A stretch of 38,998 nt of DNA from an uncultured Alphaproteobacteria bacterium (GTDB lineage Bacteria > Pseudomonadota > Alphaproteobacteria > Rhodobacterales > Rhodobacteraceae), in the NCBI GenBank assembly GCA_902540655.1, contig CACBNQ010000013.1:1-38998 (forward strand). The letters are read 5' to 3'. The notes under the pieces were generated by a model. That model did not search any database. It had not been told where the DNA came from and saw nothing but the letters and a program-made list of their open reading frames with translations. Each line of letters begins with the position of its first letter. The stretch's first letter is position 1. Positions 17,357-26,525 of this stretch are shown one piece after another. The translations under genes and the position numbers were made by a program.

Positions 17357-18145
17357 TTATTGATCGATTTCCTCAGTTTTTTTTATTTGCTGTAAATTCT
17401 GCCCACCATCAACGCATATCAATTGCCCACTGACACTCGGAGTATCAACGAAGTATTTAATCGTTGCACATATTTCAGACGTACTTGAACCTCTTTGTAG
17501 CGGTGTAGATAGCCTTTGTTTTTTAAAATTAGAAACACTTTGAAACTCTGCTTTCAAAGTTGGACCTGGCCCTATAGCGTTCACCCTTATTTTTGGGGCC
17601 AGCGCCTTAGCTGAAATTCGCGTTAATGTCCACAAAGAGGATTTGGCTAGTGTATAGGTAGTGAAATCAGTTGTCAGATTCTGAACTCTTTGATCAATTA
17701 TATTTATGATACACGACCTACTTTCCATCTCACCGTTTTCTAGCTTCTCAGGCTCCAGTGCTTGCTCAGCAAATTTTTGAGTTAAAAAAAATGGTACCTG
17801 CAGATTTGACTTTTGATGACGACTCCAACTTTCTAAAGTTGCAGTTTTTATATTGTCATATTCGAAGATCGATGCATTATTTATAAGTAAATTCACAGGT
17901 TTTTTTATCAGCTTTTTACACTTGTCAAACAACGAAAGGGTTTCATTATCATTTAATAGGTCAGCCTGAAGAAGGGAAACATCGACACCGAATTCTAGTA
18001 ACTCCTCTCTGAGGCTTAGCGCATCATTCTCTGAACTGTTATAATGTATAATAACATTATAGCCCGCTCTTGCCAGCTCCTTTGAGATAGAACGCCCTAG
18101 TCGTTTTGCGCCCCCTGTGATTAGTGCTGTTTTTTCTTCTTTCAA
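17357..18145 (-). CDS. Short-chain reductase of the pteridine reductase/FolM type
   Basis: A 262-residue Rossmann-fold reductase. The nucleotide motif is TGGAKRLG, that is TGxxxRxG, which marks the PTR1/FolM group and not the usual TGxxxGIG. The active site is Asp151, Tyr164 and Lys168. An Asp in place of the usual Ser, 13 residues before the Tyr, matches PTR1 (Asp181, Tyr194). This suggests reduction of dihydrobiopterin, dihydrofolate or dihydromonapterin by NADPH, but substrate is not proven. The start appears to be TTG 18145, since an in-frame TAG lies just upstream and no closer ATG exists. It sits between sppA and uvrC on the same strand. Confidence 0.8.
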   Translation of the reverse strand: MKEEKTALITGGAKRLGRSISKELARAGYNVIIHYNSSENDALSLREELLEFGVDVSLLQADLLNDNETLSLFDKCKKLIKKPVNLLINNASIFEYDNIKTATLESWSRHQKSNLQVPFFLTQKFAEQALEPEKLENGEMESRSCIINIIDQRVQNLTTDFTTYTLAKSSLWTLTRISAKALAPKIRVNAIGPGPTLKAEFQSVSNFKKQRLSTPLQRGSSTSEICATIKYFVDTPSVSGQLICVDGGQNLQQIKKTEEIDQ

Positions 18146-18164
18146 CTAGCTTCCCATCGACAGC

Positions 18165-18977
18165 TTATAGCCCAAATTTCGAGAAATAGTATTTTTCGAC
18201 TATCTTTGAGTTTATATCATTTATCAACGAAGTACTAAAGCGAGACAAAAATGATTTCTTTTTATTTATATATTTGAGTTTTATATCTGTTCCGAACTTT
18301 GCCTCCAAAATATCTTCCATCATTCCTATGCCATCGATGAGGCCAAGATCTTTTGCTCTTGGTGCATCCCATACTTCTCCGTTAAATATTTTTTTTCCAT
18401 TTATCTTTTCACCTCTGCGCTCGGTCACAAATGATTTAAAGTTTTCAAAAATTGCTTTCTGGATAGATTTTAGCCGTTTTACGTCACTAGCTTTTTCTGG
18501 CTGGAAAGGATCCAGCATACTCTTTTCTTCTCCAGCCGTGTATACTCTTCTTTCTATACCATATCTGGATATAAGCTCTGAAAAACCAAAACTTGCAGAG
18601 ATTACGCCTATGGAACCAATAATCGAATTTATATCTGAGTAAATTTCTTCACCAGCACATGCTAACCAATAGCCTCCAGATGCTGCAACATCTTCACAGA
18701 AGCATAAAACTGGTATTTTTTTTTCTTCCGATAATTTTAAAATTCTCGATGCTATAAGAGATGATTGTGTAGGGGAACCACCAGGAGAATTTATTTTTAT
18801 TGCAATTGCTTTGGCTTTTTCGAACTCAAAGGCCTTTTCTAATAATTTTTGAGTATTAGAATCGTCAAGACCCCCTGATCCAAATCTACTCACTGCACCT
18901 ATGACCCCATCTAGCCGTATAACAACAACCAATGGTTTTCTTCGGAAAAAGTTCTTTATACTGCTAATTATACCCAT
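18165..18977 (-). CDS. sppA: S49 family signal peptide peptidase (SppA/SohB short form)
   Basis: A 270-residue serine-lysine protease of the short SppA class. The nucleophile is Ser100 in VAASGGYWLACA and the general base is probably Lys152 in TAGEEKSMLDPF. Their 52-residue spacing equals that of Bacillus SppA (Ser147/Lys199). INSPGGSPTQSS near residue 62 forms the oxyanion strand. The N-terminus lacks a strong membrane segment (a basic FRRKPLVVVI), so membrane attachment is uncertain; the family degrades cleaved signal peptides at the inner membrane. Its stop is 19 nt before the TTG start of the reductase, so they are probably one transcript leading into uvrC. Confidence 0.9.
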   Translation of the reverse strand: MGIISSIKNFFRRKPLVVVIRLDGVIGAVSRFGSGGLDDSNTQKLLEKAFEFEKAKAIAIKINSPGGSPTQSSLIASRILKLSEEKKIPVLCFCEDVAASGGYWLACAGEEIYSDINSIIGSIGVISASFGFSELISRYGIERRVYTAGEEKSMLDPFQPEKASDVKRLKSIQKAIFENFKSFVTERRGEKINGKKIFNGEVWDAPRAKDLGLIDGIGMMEDILEAKFGTDIKLKYINKKKSFLSRFSTSLINDINSKIVEKYYFSKFGL

Positions 18978-19112
18978 TACTTACCCCACCAAGAAATTTA
19001 TTGTTAACATTTTACAAATAATTGTTTATGCACTAATAGTCAAAGCTTATAGGCCATTTCTTAAATCCTAAAAAATGCTAATACGCAATTAATCTTGTAA
19101 GGGAACTCAAAA

Positions 19113-20159
19113 TTGAAATATGTAAACTTAGGAAATACAGAACTAAAAGTAACAGACTTTTGCTTAGGAACGATGACTTGGGGCGAGCAAACTGATGAAG
19201 TGGATGCCCATAAACAAATAGAAATGAGTTTGGATGCGGGTATTAACTTCATAGATACTGCCGAAATGTATCCTGTCTGTCCTTTGAGAGCAGAAACCAC
19301 CGGTGACACTGAAAGAATCCTGGGCAACTGGCTCGGTAAAAATTCGCAAAAAAGAAAAGAATTAGTAATTGCAACAAAAATCAGTGGCAAGGGCTATAAA
19401 AACGTTAGGAATGGTAAAGGGATTTTTCCAAAAGAAATCCGGTTAGCAATAGAAGGTAGTCTAAAAAATTTACAAACAGACTACATTGACCTATATCAAT
19501 TACATTGGCCAAACAGAGGCAGCTATCATTTTAGACAATATTGGAACTATGACCCAACCAACCAGGAAAGTAGTGTAGAGCGAGAAAATATTGAGCTAGT
19601 CGTTAAGGAATTATACGATCTTAAAAAAGAGGGAAAAATTAGATATATTGGATTATCTAATGAGACAGCCTGGGGAACAATACAGTTTGCCAACGAAGCG
19701 AAAAAATATAACGACTTCTCAATTGCATCAATACAGAATGAATATAGCTTACTTTGTAGAATATTTGATACGGATTTGGCTGAAACATGTTTTCACGAAA
19801 ATGTTAAGTTGCTAGCCTATTCGCCGTTGGTTGGCGGAATGATCACAGGAAAGTATCTTAATAGTCAAGTACCCGAAAACTCAAGGCTATCTAGGGTCCC
19901 CGATATGTTTGGAAGGGTCACGCCAAATTCCACGAAAGCTATAAAAGAATATATCGAATTATCGAAGAGTTTTAATTTAGATCCCGTTCACTTAGCTCTA
20001 AGCTTTTGTAGATCGAGACCATTTATGGGATCCGTAATATTTGGTGCATCAAACGTAGATCAACTAAAGTTGATTTTAAAAGGTAAAGACATATACCTCA
20101 AAGACGATGTGTTGGCAGAAGTTAACAAGCTTTATAAAAAAATTCCAATGCCTATGTAA
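19113..20159 (+). CDS. Aldo/keto reductase, Tas-like
   Basis: A 348-residue TIM-barrel NADP(H) oxidoreductase. The start reads KYVNLGNTELKVTDFCLGTM, and the catalytic Asp and Tyr lie in AGINFIDTAEMYP. LYQLHWPNR supplies the barrel His motif, and YSPLVGGMITGKY and IFGASNVDQL are typical of Tas-like aldo/keto reductases. The natural substrate of Tas is unknown. The frame starts at TTG 19113; the nearby ATG is in another frame, and AGGGA at 19100-19104 can serve as a ribosome site. The ABC ATPase follows after 3 nt, so the three genes are likely co-transcribed even though their functions are not obviously linked. Confidence 0.88.
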   Translation: MKYVNLGNTELKVTDFCLGTMTWGEQTDEVDAHKQIEMSLDAGINFIDTAEMYPVCPLRAETTGDTERILGNWLGKNSQKRKELVIATKISGKGYKNVRNGKGIFPKEIRLAIEGSLKNLQTDYIDLYQLHWPNRGSYHFRQYWNYDPTNQESSVERENIELVVKELYDLKKEGKIRYIGLSNETAWGTIQFANEAKKYNDFSIASIQNEYSLLCRIFDTDLAETCFHENVKLLAYSPLVGGMITGKYLNSQVPENSRLSRVPDMFGRVTPNSTKAIKEYIELSKSFNLDPVHLALSFCRSRPFMGSVIFGASNVDQLKLILKGKDIYLKDDVLAEVNKLYKKIPMPM

Positions 20160-20162
20160 GTT

Positions 20163-21080
20163 ATGAAAAGTCAAATTTCAATCGAGAATGTCTCAAAAGT
20201 ATTTGGAAGGCATAAAGCTTTAAATAATGTTTCTCTTGAAATCAAAGAAGGTGAAATCTTCGCTTTATTGGGGCCAAATGGTGCTGGAAAGACAACGTTA
20301 ATATCAGCTATATGTGGATTGTGCAGGCAATCCAGTGGGAATATCAAAGTTAATGATTTCGATACTTTATCTCACTACAAAGAGACCAGAAATCAAATTG
20401 GGTTAGTTCCTCAAGAGTTACCTTTGGATGGATTTGAAAGTGTTTATAACTCATGTCAATTTTCGAGAGGGCTCTTTGGATTAAAAGACAGCCGAGATCA
20501 TATTGATAAAATTTTAAAAACCTTGTCACTCTTTGATAAAAGAGATGAACAGATTTTTGGACTGTCGGGGGGGATGAAGAGACGTCTCCTTATAGCTAAA
20601 GCTTTGGCGCATGAACCCAAAATCCTATTTCTGGATGAGCCTACCGCAGGTGTTGATGTATCATTGAGAAGAGATATCTGGAAGCTCATAGAAGATCAAA
20701 AAAAAATGGGTGTTACTATCATTCTTACAACACACTATATAGAGGAAGCAGAACAGTTGGCTGACAGAGTTGGAATAATTAATTCAGGCGAAATTATTCT
20801 CGTTAAAGAAAAAACTGCGCTTATGAGTGAATTTAGTAAAAAAACTACTTTTATAAGGTTGAGTAAAAAGCTTAAGGACACGTCTTTTATAAAAAAAAAT
20901 AATAAGATTTCACTTACAGATAATGGTATGACGCTTAAGCTCCTTGGCATCAACAATACGTCTAATGAATTACAATCTATCGTGAATTTGCTTTCACAGA
21001 ATGGTATCGCTTTTACTGAAATTAATACAGTAGACAACTCATTAGAGGATATATTTTTAGATTTGGTTGAATCGCAATGA
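20163..21080 (+). CDS. ABC-2 type exporter ATP-binding protein
   Basis: A 305-residue ATPase with the full set of motifs: Walker A GPNGAGKTT at 37-45, a signature LSGGMKRRLLIAKAL near 135, Walker B ILFLDEPTAGVD, and an H-loop in LTTHYIEEAEQ. The extra C-terminal domain of about 80 residues is typical of ABC-2 exporters of the NodI/CcmA/YadG group. It energises export through the permease encoded immediately downstream with a 4 nt ATGA overlap. Substrate unknown. Confidence 0.92.
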   Translation: MKSQISIENVSKVFGRHKALNNVSLEIKEGEIFALLGPNGAGKTTLISAICGLCRQSSGNIKVNDFDTLSHYKETRNQIGLVPQELPLDGFESVYNSCQFSRGLFGLKDSRDHIDKILKTLSLFDKRDEQIFGLSGGMKRRLLIAKALAHEPKILFLDEPTAGVDVSLRRDIWKLIEDQKKMGVTIILTTHYIEEAEQLADRVGIINSGEIILVKEKTALMSEFSKKTTFIRLSKKLKDTSFIKKNNKISLTDNGMTLKLLGINNTSNELQSIVNLLSQNGIAFTEINTVDNSLEDIFLDLVESQ

Positions 21081-21838
21081 ATATTCAAGCCGCAATAACA
21101 ATTTACAAATTTGAGATGGCTCGCTTTAGGCGGACTATATTTCAGAGCTTGGTAGCTCCGATAATCACTACTTCTCTCTATTTTGTGGTCTTTGGCGCCG
21201 CGATTGGATCAAAAATTGAGACAATCAATGGCGTTTCATATGGCTCATTCATAGTTCCCGGATTAATAATGCTTTATCTGATGACTGAAAGTATCAACAA
21301 CGCCGCCTTCGGAATTTATTTTCCAAAATTTGTTGGCTCGATTTTCGAAGTCCTATCAGCACCCGTTTCTTCTTTGGAAGCCACTGTTGGTTATGTTGGT
21401 GCCGCTGCTTCAAAGTCGACGATAATTGGCTTGATGATCTTTCTTACGTCTAATCTATTTGTTACCCATGATATAAAATATCCTTTAGTAATGGCTATTT
21501 TTATAATTTTGACAGCAATTACCTTTTCTCTTTTTGGATTTATAATTGGTATTTGGGCACAAAACTGGGAGAAATTGAGCATTATACCTACTCTACTTGT
21601 AACCCCATTAGTATTTCTTGGGGGAAGCTTTTACTCTATTGATATGTTGCCTGAGTTTTGGCAAAAGGTATCACTACTTAACCCTGTTTTTTATCTTATA
21701 AGCGGTTTTAGATGGAGTTTTTTTGGTACATCTGAAATACCTATAGCCCTTTCTATAGTAGCTATATTGTCATTTATGGCGATCTGTTTAGCAGTTATTG
21801 CCATAATTTTTAGAACTGGCTATAGGCTGCGAACCTAA
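21077..21838 (+). CDS. ABC-2 type exporter permease
   Basis: A 253-residue membrane protein with about six hydrophobic helices and the ABC-2 permease architecture of NodJ/YadH. The first helix follows RRTIFQSLVAPIITTSLYFVV. The conserved late segment LVTPLVFLGGSFYSIDMLP is present, followed by LNPVFYLISGFRWSFFG. It forms the channel partner of the ATPase encoded just upstream. The stop is directly adjacent (0 nt) to the stop of the convergent acyl-CoA dehydrogenase gene. Confidence 0.92.
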   Translation: MNIQAAITIYKFEMARFRRTIFQSLVAPIITTSLYFVVFGAAIGSKIETINGVSYGSFIVPGLIMLYLMTESINNAAFGIYFPKFVGSIFEVLSAPVSSLEATVGYVGAAASKSTIIGLMIFLTSNLFVTHDIKYPLVMAIFIILTAITFSLFGFIIGIWAQNWEKLSIIPTLLVTPLVFLGGSFYSIDMLPEFWQKVSLLNPVFYLISGFRWSFFGTSEIPIALSIVAILSFMAICLAVIAIIFRTGYRLRT

Positions 21839-23056
21839 TTAGAAAAAAGCTTGAATACCTGTTTGAGCTCTACCCAAAATGAGTGCATGTATATCGTGTG
21901 TACCCTCGTAAGTGTTAACCGTCTCTAAATTTTGGGCGTGGCGCATTACACCGTACTCGGAGGATATTCCGTTCCCTCCATGCATATCTCTTGCTTGACG
22001 AGCGATGTCCAGCGCTTTACCGCAGTTGTTTCTTTTCATTAGGCTTATTGCTTCTGGTGCGCCACGACCCTCATCTATAAGTCTACCTAGCCTAAGCGCC
22101 CCTTGCATACCTAAGGTAATCTCGGTTTGCATATCAGCCAATTTTTTTTGAAATAATTGAGTCCCGGCTAAGGGCTTATTAAATTGCTTTCTCGACAGAC
22201 CGTAATCTCTAGCTGCATGCCAGCAAAATTCGGCAGCGCCCATCGCTCCCCAGGCTATTCCATATCTCGCCATGTTTAAACAACTGAAGGGTCCTTTCAA
22301 GCCTTCAACATCCTCTAAAATATTTTCCTCAGGAACAAAAACATTATTAAAACTTATTTCACCAGTAACGGAGGCACGCAAACTCAATTTCCCCGATATT
22401 TTCTTCGTTTCTAGTCCATCAAAATCCTTTTCTAATATGAAGCCTTTAATTTTATTTTCATGAAATTCCGACTTTGCCCAAATAACGAAAACATCTGCTA
22501 TTGGAGCATTTGAGATCCACATTTTTGAACCATTCAACTCAAATCCTCCGGCTACTTTTTTTGCTTTTGTTATCATGGAAGCTGGGTCAGACCCAGAGTT
22601 TGCTTCTGTGAGCCCAAAGCAGCCAACACTTTCACCAGATGCCAATTTTGGAAGGTATTTTTCTTTTTGTGATTGGGATCCAAATTTAGATATAGGATAC
22701 ATTACAAGAGATGATTGAACTGACATCATAGACCTGTAGCCTGAATCCACTTTTTCTATCTCTCTTGTTATTAATCCATACGAAACATAATTAGCTCCTA
22801 GCCCCCCAAATTCCTCCGGTATTGTACACCCTAGCAACCCGGTGTCGCCCATGAGTTTGAAAATGCCCTCGTCTTTAATTTCTTCGTTATAAGCTTTTTC
22901 GATTCGCACGCTAAGCTCCTTATTAGCAAAGGAGGCGGCTGTTTCGCTAATCATTCTTTCCTCTTCTGAAAGTTGATCGGATATCAGAAATGGGTCGGCC
23001 CAATGAAAAAAAGCGTCCCTGTCTTTTTTTTCTTTTACTTCGATAGTGTCTTTCAT
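21839..23056 (-). CDS. gcdH: Glutaryl-CoA dehydrogenase
   Basis: A 405-residue acyl-CoA dehydrogenase. [17 protein letters not shown] and [16 protein letters not shown] are the FAD-binding signatures of the glutaryl-CoA branch. The catalytic Glu lies in [17 protein letters not shown] near the C-terminus. It oxidises and decarboxylates glutaryl-CoA to crotonyl-CoA, at the end of lysine and tryptophan breakdown, passing electrons to ETF. The start at ATG 23056 faces the divergent aminotransferase across 130 nt. The glutaryl-CoA assignment over other acyl-CoA dehydrogenases rests on overall resemblance and is good but not absolute. Confidence 0.88.
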   Translation of the reverse strand: MKDTIEVKEKKDRDAFFHWADPFLISDQLSEEERMISETAASFANKELSVRIEKAYNEEIKDEGIFKLMGDTGLLGCTIPEEFGGLGANYVSYGLITREIEKVDSGYRSMMSVQSSLVMYPISKFGSQSQKEKYLPKLASGESVGCFGLTEANSGSDPASMITKAKKVAGGFELNGSKMWISNAPIADVFVIWAKSEFHENKIKGFILEKDFDGLETKKISGKLSLRASVTGEISFNNVFVPEENILEDVEGLKGPFSCLNMARYGIAWGAMGAAEFCWHAARDYGLSRKQFNKPLAGTQLFQKKLADMQTEITLGMQGALRLGRLIDEGRGAPEAISLMKRNNCGKALDIARQARDMHGGNGISSEYGVMRHAQNLETVNTYEGTHDIHALILGRAQTGIQAFF

Positions 23057-23186
23057 AAAGATTCCCTTTTGACTTTTTAGGATTTTGATACTTTAATTAT
23101 AGTATTGTGTTTGAAAAAATACAGTGTTTTGGGGGAAGTTTTTCATCGCCACCATTTTTTAACGTCAAATAATAGGATTTAGACAA

Positions 23187-24506
23187 ATGGCCAATAACAT
23201 TATTAAGAATTCATTAGAAAATCATTGGATGCCGTTTACCGATAACAGAGGCTTTAAGATAGACCCAAGACTTATTACAGAAGCCTCAGGTGTATATATG
23301 ACTAGCCATAAGAATACAAAAATCATTGATGGTTCCTCTGGCTTATTTTGTTCTCCTGCTGGACACTGTCATCCAAAAATTATTGAAGCAGTTCACAATC
23401 AGCTGAAGAAGAACACCTACACATCTCCTTTTGGCATGGGCCATCCAGCCAGTTTTGAATTAGCAGATAAAGTCTCGGAACTTACTCCAGAAGAAATGAA
23501 CCATGTATTTTTTGTAAATTCAGGTTCTGAAGCTATAGATACAGCATTAAAAATAATAATGTCCTATAATTCTGCTACCGGTCAAAATAGGCATCGTTTT
23601 GTAAGTAGAGAAAGAGCTTATCATGGGGTCAATATTGGCGGAGTATCTTTATCCGGAATGGTTAATAATCGAAGAACCTTTCCCGTAGTTATGCCGAACG
23701 TTGTGTTAATGCGACATACATGGACCGGAGAAGAGCTTAAAGTTAAAGGGCAACCTAAAAATGGAGTTGAACTAGCTAATGACCTAGAAAGGTTTGCACA
23801 AGCTTATGGGGGCAATACTATCGCCGCTTGTTTCGTTGAGCCAGTTGCAGGGTCCACAGGAACTTTAGTACCCCCAGAGGGCTACCTTGAAAGACTAAGA
23901 GAAATTTGCGACGAACATGGGATTTTACTTGTTTTTGACGAGGTAATAACTGGTTTTGGTCGAATGGGAACTCCTTTTGCTTCACAAAAATTTGATGTAA
24001 CGCCAGACATTATGACAATGGCAAAAGCAATTACAAATGGTTCGATGCCAATGGGGGCGGTATGTGTCAAAGACCATATTTATGAAACTGTTACAGATAA
24101 CTCTAACCCAGATACTATTGAGTTTTTTCACGGATATACTTATTCTGGTCACCCAGGTTCATGTGCAGCAGGTTTGGCATCACTTGAAATATATGAGGAG
24201 GAAGATTTATTTAACAGAGCTAATGAAATGTCTGGTTATTTTCTTGATTCTCTTTTTTCACTCTGCGATCATCCACTAGTAAAAGATGTGAGAGGAATCG
24301 GGATGATGGGCGGGGTAGAGCTTCACGCCGACGGGCACCCAGGAAAAAGAGGAACAAAATTCCAAAAAGAGTTGTTCTGGGAGGGTCTACACGTCAAATT
24401 TACTGGAGACTCAGGAATTGTAGCTCCAATGTTCATTTCTGAACATAAACATATTGATGAGATCATTGAAAAGTTTAGGAGTACCCTAAACAAACACGGG
24501 AATTAA
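23187..24506 (+). CDS. Omega-amino acid:pyruvate aminotransferase (class III, PLP)
   Basis: A 439-residue class III aminotransferase. WMPFTDNRGFKIDPRLI, SPFGMGHPASFELADKVSEL and FFVNSGSEAIDTALKI match the beta-alanine/omega-amino-acid:pyruvate group closely. The PLP-binding lysine is Lys280 in MAKAITNGSMPMGA, and the preceding Asp is in LLVFDEVITGFGRMG. It moves a terminal amino group from beta-alanine or similar amines to pyruvate. Divergence from gcdH raises the possibility of a role in lysine-derived 5-aminovalerate breakdown, but this is inference only. The ribosome site is probably AGGAT at 23173-23177, ahead of ATG 23187. Confidence 0.87.
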   Translation: MANNIIKNSLENHWMPFTDNRGFKIDPRLITEASGVYMTSHKNTKIIDGSSGLFCSPAGHCHPKIIEAVHNQLKKNTYTSPFGMGHPASFELADKVSELTPEEMNHVFFVNSGSEAIDTALKIIMSYNSATGQNRHRFVSRERAYHGVNIGGVSLSGMVNNRRTFPVVMPNVVLMRHTWTGEELKVKGQPKNGVELANDLERFAQAYGGNTIAACFVEPVAGSTGTLVPPEGYLERLREICDEHGILLVFDEVITGFGRMGTPFASQKFDVTPDIMTMAKAITNGSMPMGAVCVKDHIYETVTDNSNPDTIEFFHGYTYSGHPGSCAAGLASLEIYEEEDLFNRANEMSGYFLDSLFSLCDHPLVKDVRGIGMMGGVELHADGHPGKRGTKFQKELFWEGLHVKFTGDSGIVAPMFISEHKHIDEIIEKFRSTLNKHGN

Positions 24507-24524
24507 CCGAACGAAGATTTAATT

Positions 24525-26009
24525 ATGAATTCCATTAATTTGGAAAATACATACACATCTTTGCCTCAAGAGTTTTTCAGGTATACAGAGGCAGAGGCTA
24601 TGCCTGATGTCAATGTGGTTACGATAAACGAACAATTAGCGGACTTGCTTAACATCGATATTGGTTTTTTAAAAAGTCAATCTGGCCTTAGATTTCTAAG
24701 TGGGAAAAATTCCAAAACGCTTCCTAATTCTATTTCTCTAGCATACGCTGGGCATCAATTCGGGCATTTGGTTCCACAATTAGGTGATGGCCGCGCAGTT
24801 CTACTGGGAGACAAAATTTGTCAAGATGGTGTGAGGCGAGACATACAACTAAAAGGGAGTGGAAAAACATACTTCTCTCGAGGAGGAGATGGTAGAGCGG
24901 GAATAGGACCTGTAATTAGAGAGTACCTGATTTCGGAGAGCATGCACCATTTGGGAGTTCCTACCACTAGGTCTTTAGCTATTTTATTAACTGGGGAAAA
25001 GGTTGTTAGAGAAGAGGTTTCTCCTGGAGCGATGCTGGCAAGAGTTGCAACAAGCCATGTCAGAGTTGGTACATTTGAGTTTTTTGCAATAAGGAATCAG
25101 AAGGACCATATAAAAAAGTTGGCGGATTTTATGATTGAAAGAAGCCATCCAGACCTCTCTGATAACAAGGAAAAATATAAATTATTTTTTGAGAGAATAG
25201 TTAAAGGTCAAGCTAGCTTAGTGGCTCAATGGAACTCAGTTGGTTTTATTCACGGTGTAATGAATACAGATAATACCTCCATATCCTGCGAGACAATCGA
25301 TTATGGGCCATGTGCGTTTATGGACTCTTTTGAAGCAAATAAAGTTTTTAGCTCAATAGACCATTATGGAAGATACGCTTTCTCTAACCAATCACGCGTA
25401 GCTCCATGGAACCTAAGCAGGTTGGCAGAAACCATTTTATTTTTAATTTCAAAGAATACGTCAGACGCAATAAAAGTAGTTGAAGAAATTCTTTTTGATT
25501 TTGATAAAAATTTCAACAATTCCTTAGATATTTTATCATCTCACAAATTGGGGTTTAAAAATAACTCTAAAAAAACAAGCTCGCTTTATTCCGAGTTACT
25601 GAATTTAATGGAGGCTGGTAAAGCAGATTTTACAGGGACTTTCAAATCACTCAAAGCAACCCTAATTAAAGAAGACGACACTATTTTCTTTAATAATTTT
25701 AGAAATTCAGATAAGGACAAACAGCACGCTGTTAGTCAATGGTTAGGCAATTGGAGAAAATTATTACAGGAAAATAGCGAGAGTAAAACAAAAGCAATTA
25801 AATTGTTAAGTTCTAGTAACCCTGAATTTATTATGAGGAACCATCTGGTTGAGAAGGCTATTGGGAAAGCCACGAAGGGTGACTTTTGTGATTTTGAGAT
25901 TCTACGTGATTTATTAAATAGGCCTTTCGAAATTAAGGAAAATCATGAAGAATTCTATAAACCACCAACAGCTAGCCAAGTTGTGCATAAAACTTTCTGT
26001 GGGACATGA
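24525..26009 (+). CDS. selO: Protein adenylyltransferase SelO (YdiU)
   Basis: A 494-residue pseudokinase-fold AMPylase. Conserved blocks are YAGHQFGHLVPQLGDGRA (about 74-90), QLKGSGKTYFSRGGDGRAG (108-125, nucleotide binding), and GFIHGVMNTDNTSISC, which contains the metal-binding Asn and Asp. It transfers AMP from ATP to Ser, Thr or Tyr of target proteins and was linked to redox proteins in E. coli. The C-terminus ends TFCGT, the ordinary bacterial form with Cys and no selenocysteine. The gene is 18 nt after the aminotransferase and its TGA overlaps the ATG of the cytochrome b561 gene. Confidence 0.94.
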   Translation: MNSINLENTYTSLPQEFFRYTEAEAMPDVNVVTINEQLADLLNIDIGFLKSQSGLRFLSGKNSKTLPNSISLAYAGHQFGHLVPQLGDGRAVLLGDKICQDGVRRDIQLKGSGKTYFSRGGDGRAGIGPVIREYLISESMHHLGVPTTRSLAILLTGEKVVREEVSPGAMLARVATSHVRVGTFEFFAIRNQKDHIKKLADFMIERSHPDLSDNKEKYKLFFERIVKGQASLVAQWNSVGFIHGVMNTDNTSISCETIDYGPCAFMDSFEANKVFSSIDHYGRYAFSNQSRVAPWNLSRLAETILFLISKNTSDAIKVVEEILFDFDKNFNNSLDILSSHKLGFKNNSKKTSSLYSELLNLMEAGKADFTGTFKSLKATLIKEDDTIFFNNFRNSDKDKQHAVSQWLGNWRKLLQENSESKTKAIKLLSSSNPEFIMRNHLVEKAIGKATKGDFCDFEILRDLLNRPFEIKENHEEFYKPPTASQVVHKTFCGT

Positions 26010-26524
26010 TGTTTGCAAGTAAAAGTTTAATTGTTCCAACGCATTACAATAAATTTCACATCCTCATACATTGGATAATCGTCTTTTTCATACTGTTACA
26101 AATGATCACTGGTGATAAAATTGCCTTAGAATTTCTAGCACTTCGTAATGAGACCATCACCAACAATGGAAATACAAGCAATAGTCAATTTCATATATTA
26201 GGAGGTTTATTTATATTTTTACTTATGGCTATTAGAATTTTTCTAAGAATAAAATTTGGTGTCCCTATTCCCACAAAAAAAACAAATGCTCTATTAAAAT
26301 TTTTATCAACTTTTGTGCATTTGGGGATTTACTTCGTTCTTTTTGCTATTCCTATTACGGGTCTATCGGCCTTTTTAACTGTCGATGTCGATCTGGGTAT
26401 AGCTCACAAAATTCTAGTTAATATATTATACCTCTTTATAATGATTCATCTCATTGGGGTTGCTTATCATCAAATTTTTCTTGGGGATAATATTATGCAA
26501 AGGATAACCAGCTGGAAATCATAG
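26006..26524 (+). CDS. Cytochrome b561 family membrane protein
   Basis: A 172-residue four-helix membrane protein. Histidines suitable for two haem b groups occur in each helix: FHILIHW in helix 1, SQFHILGG at helix 2, FVHLGIY in helix 3, and AHK and IHLIGVAYHQ around helix 4. Family members move electrons across or along the inner membrane, from quinol for example. The first ATG is 26006 in an ATGATG doublet, overlapping the selO stop (ATGA), so the pair is likely translationally coupled. It converges on cobT with a single base between the stops. Confidence 0.9.
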   Translation: MMFASKSLIVPTHYNKFHILIHWIIVFFILLQMITGDKIALEFLALRNETITNNGNTSNSQFHILGGLFIFLLMAIRIFLRIKFGVPIPTKKTNALLKFLSTFVHLGIYFVLFAIPITGLSAFLTVDVDLGIAHKILVNILYLFIMIHLIGVAYHQIFLGDNIMQRITSWKS

Positions 26525-26525
26525 C

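Noticed and set aside
23057-23186. TTGACT at 23069-23074 with TATAGT at 23098-23103 as a promoter for the aminotransferase.
   Set aside because: The spacing is 23 nt, too long for a standard housekeeping promoter. No better pair was found in the 130 nt gap.
24037-24279. An 80-codon plus-strand frame inside the aminotransferase gene.
   Set aside because: It overlaps conserved aminotransferase sequence in another frame and shows no family pattern.
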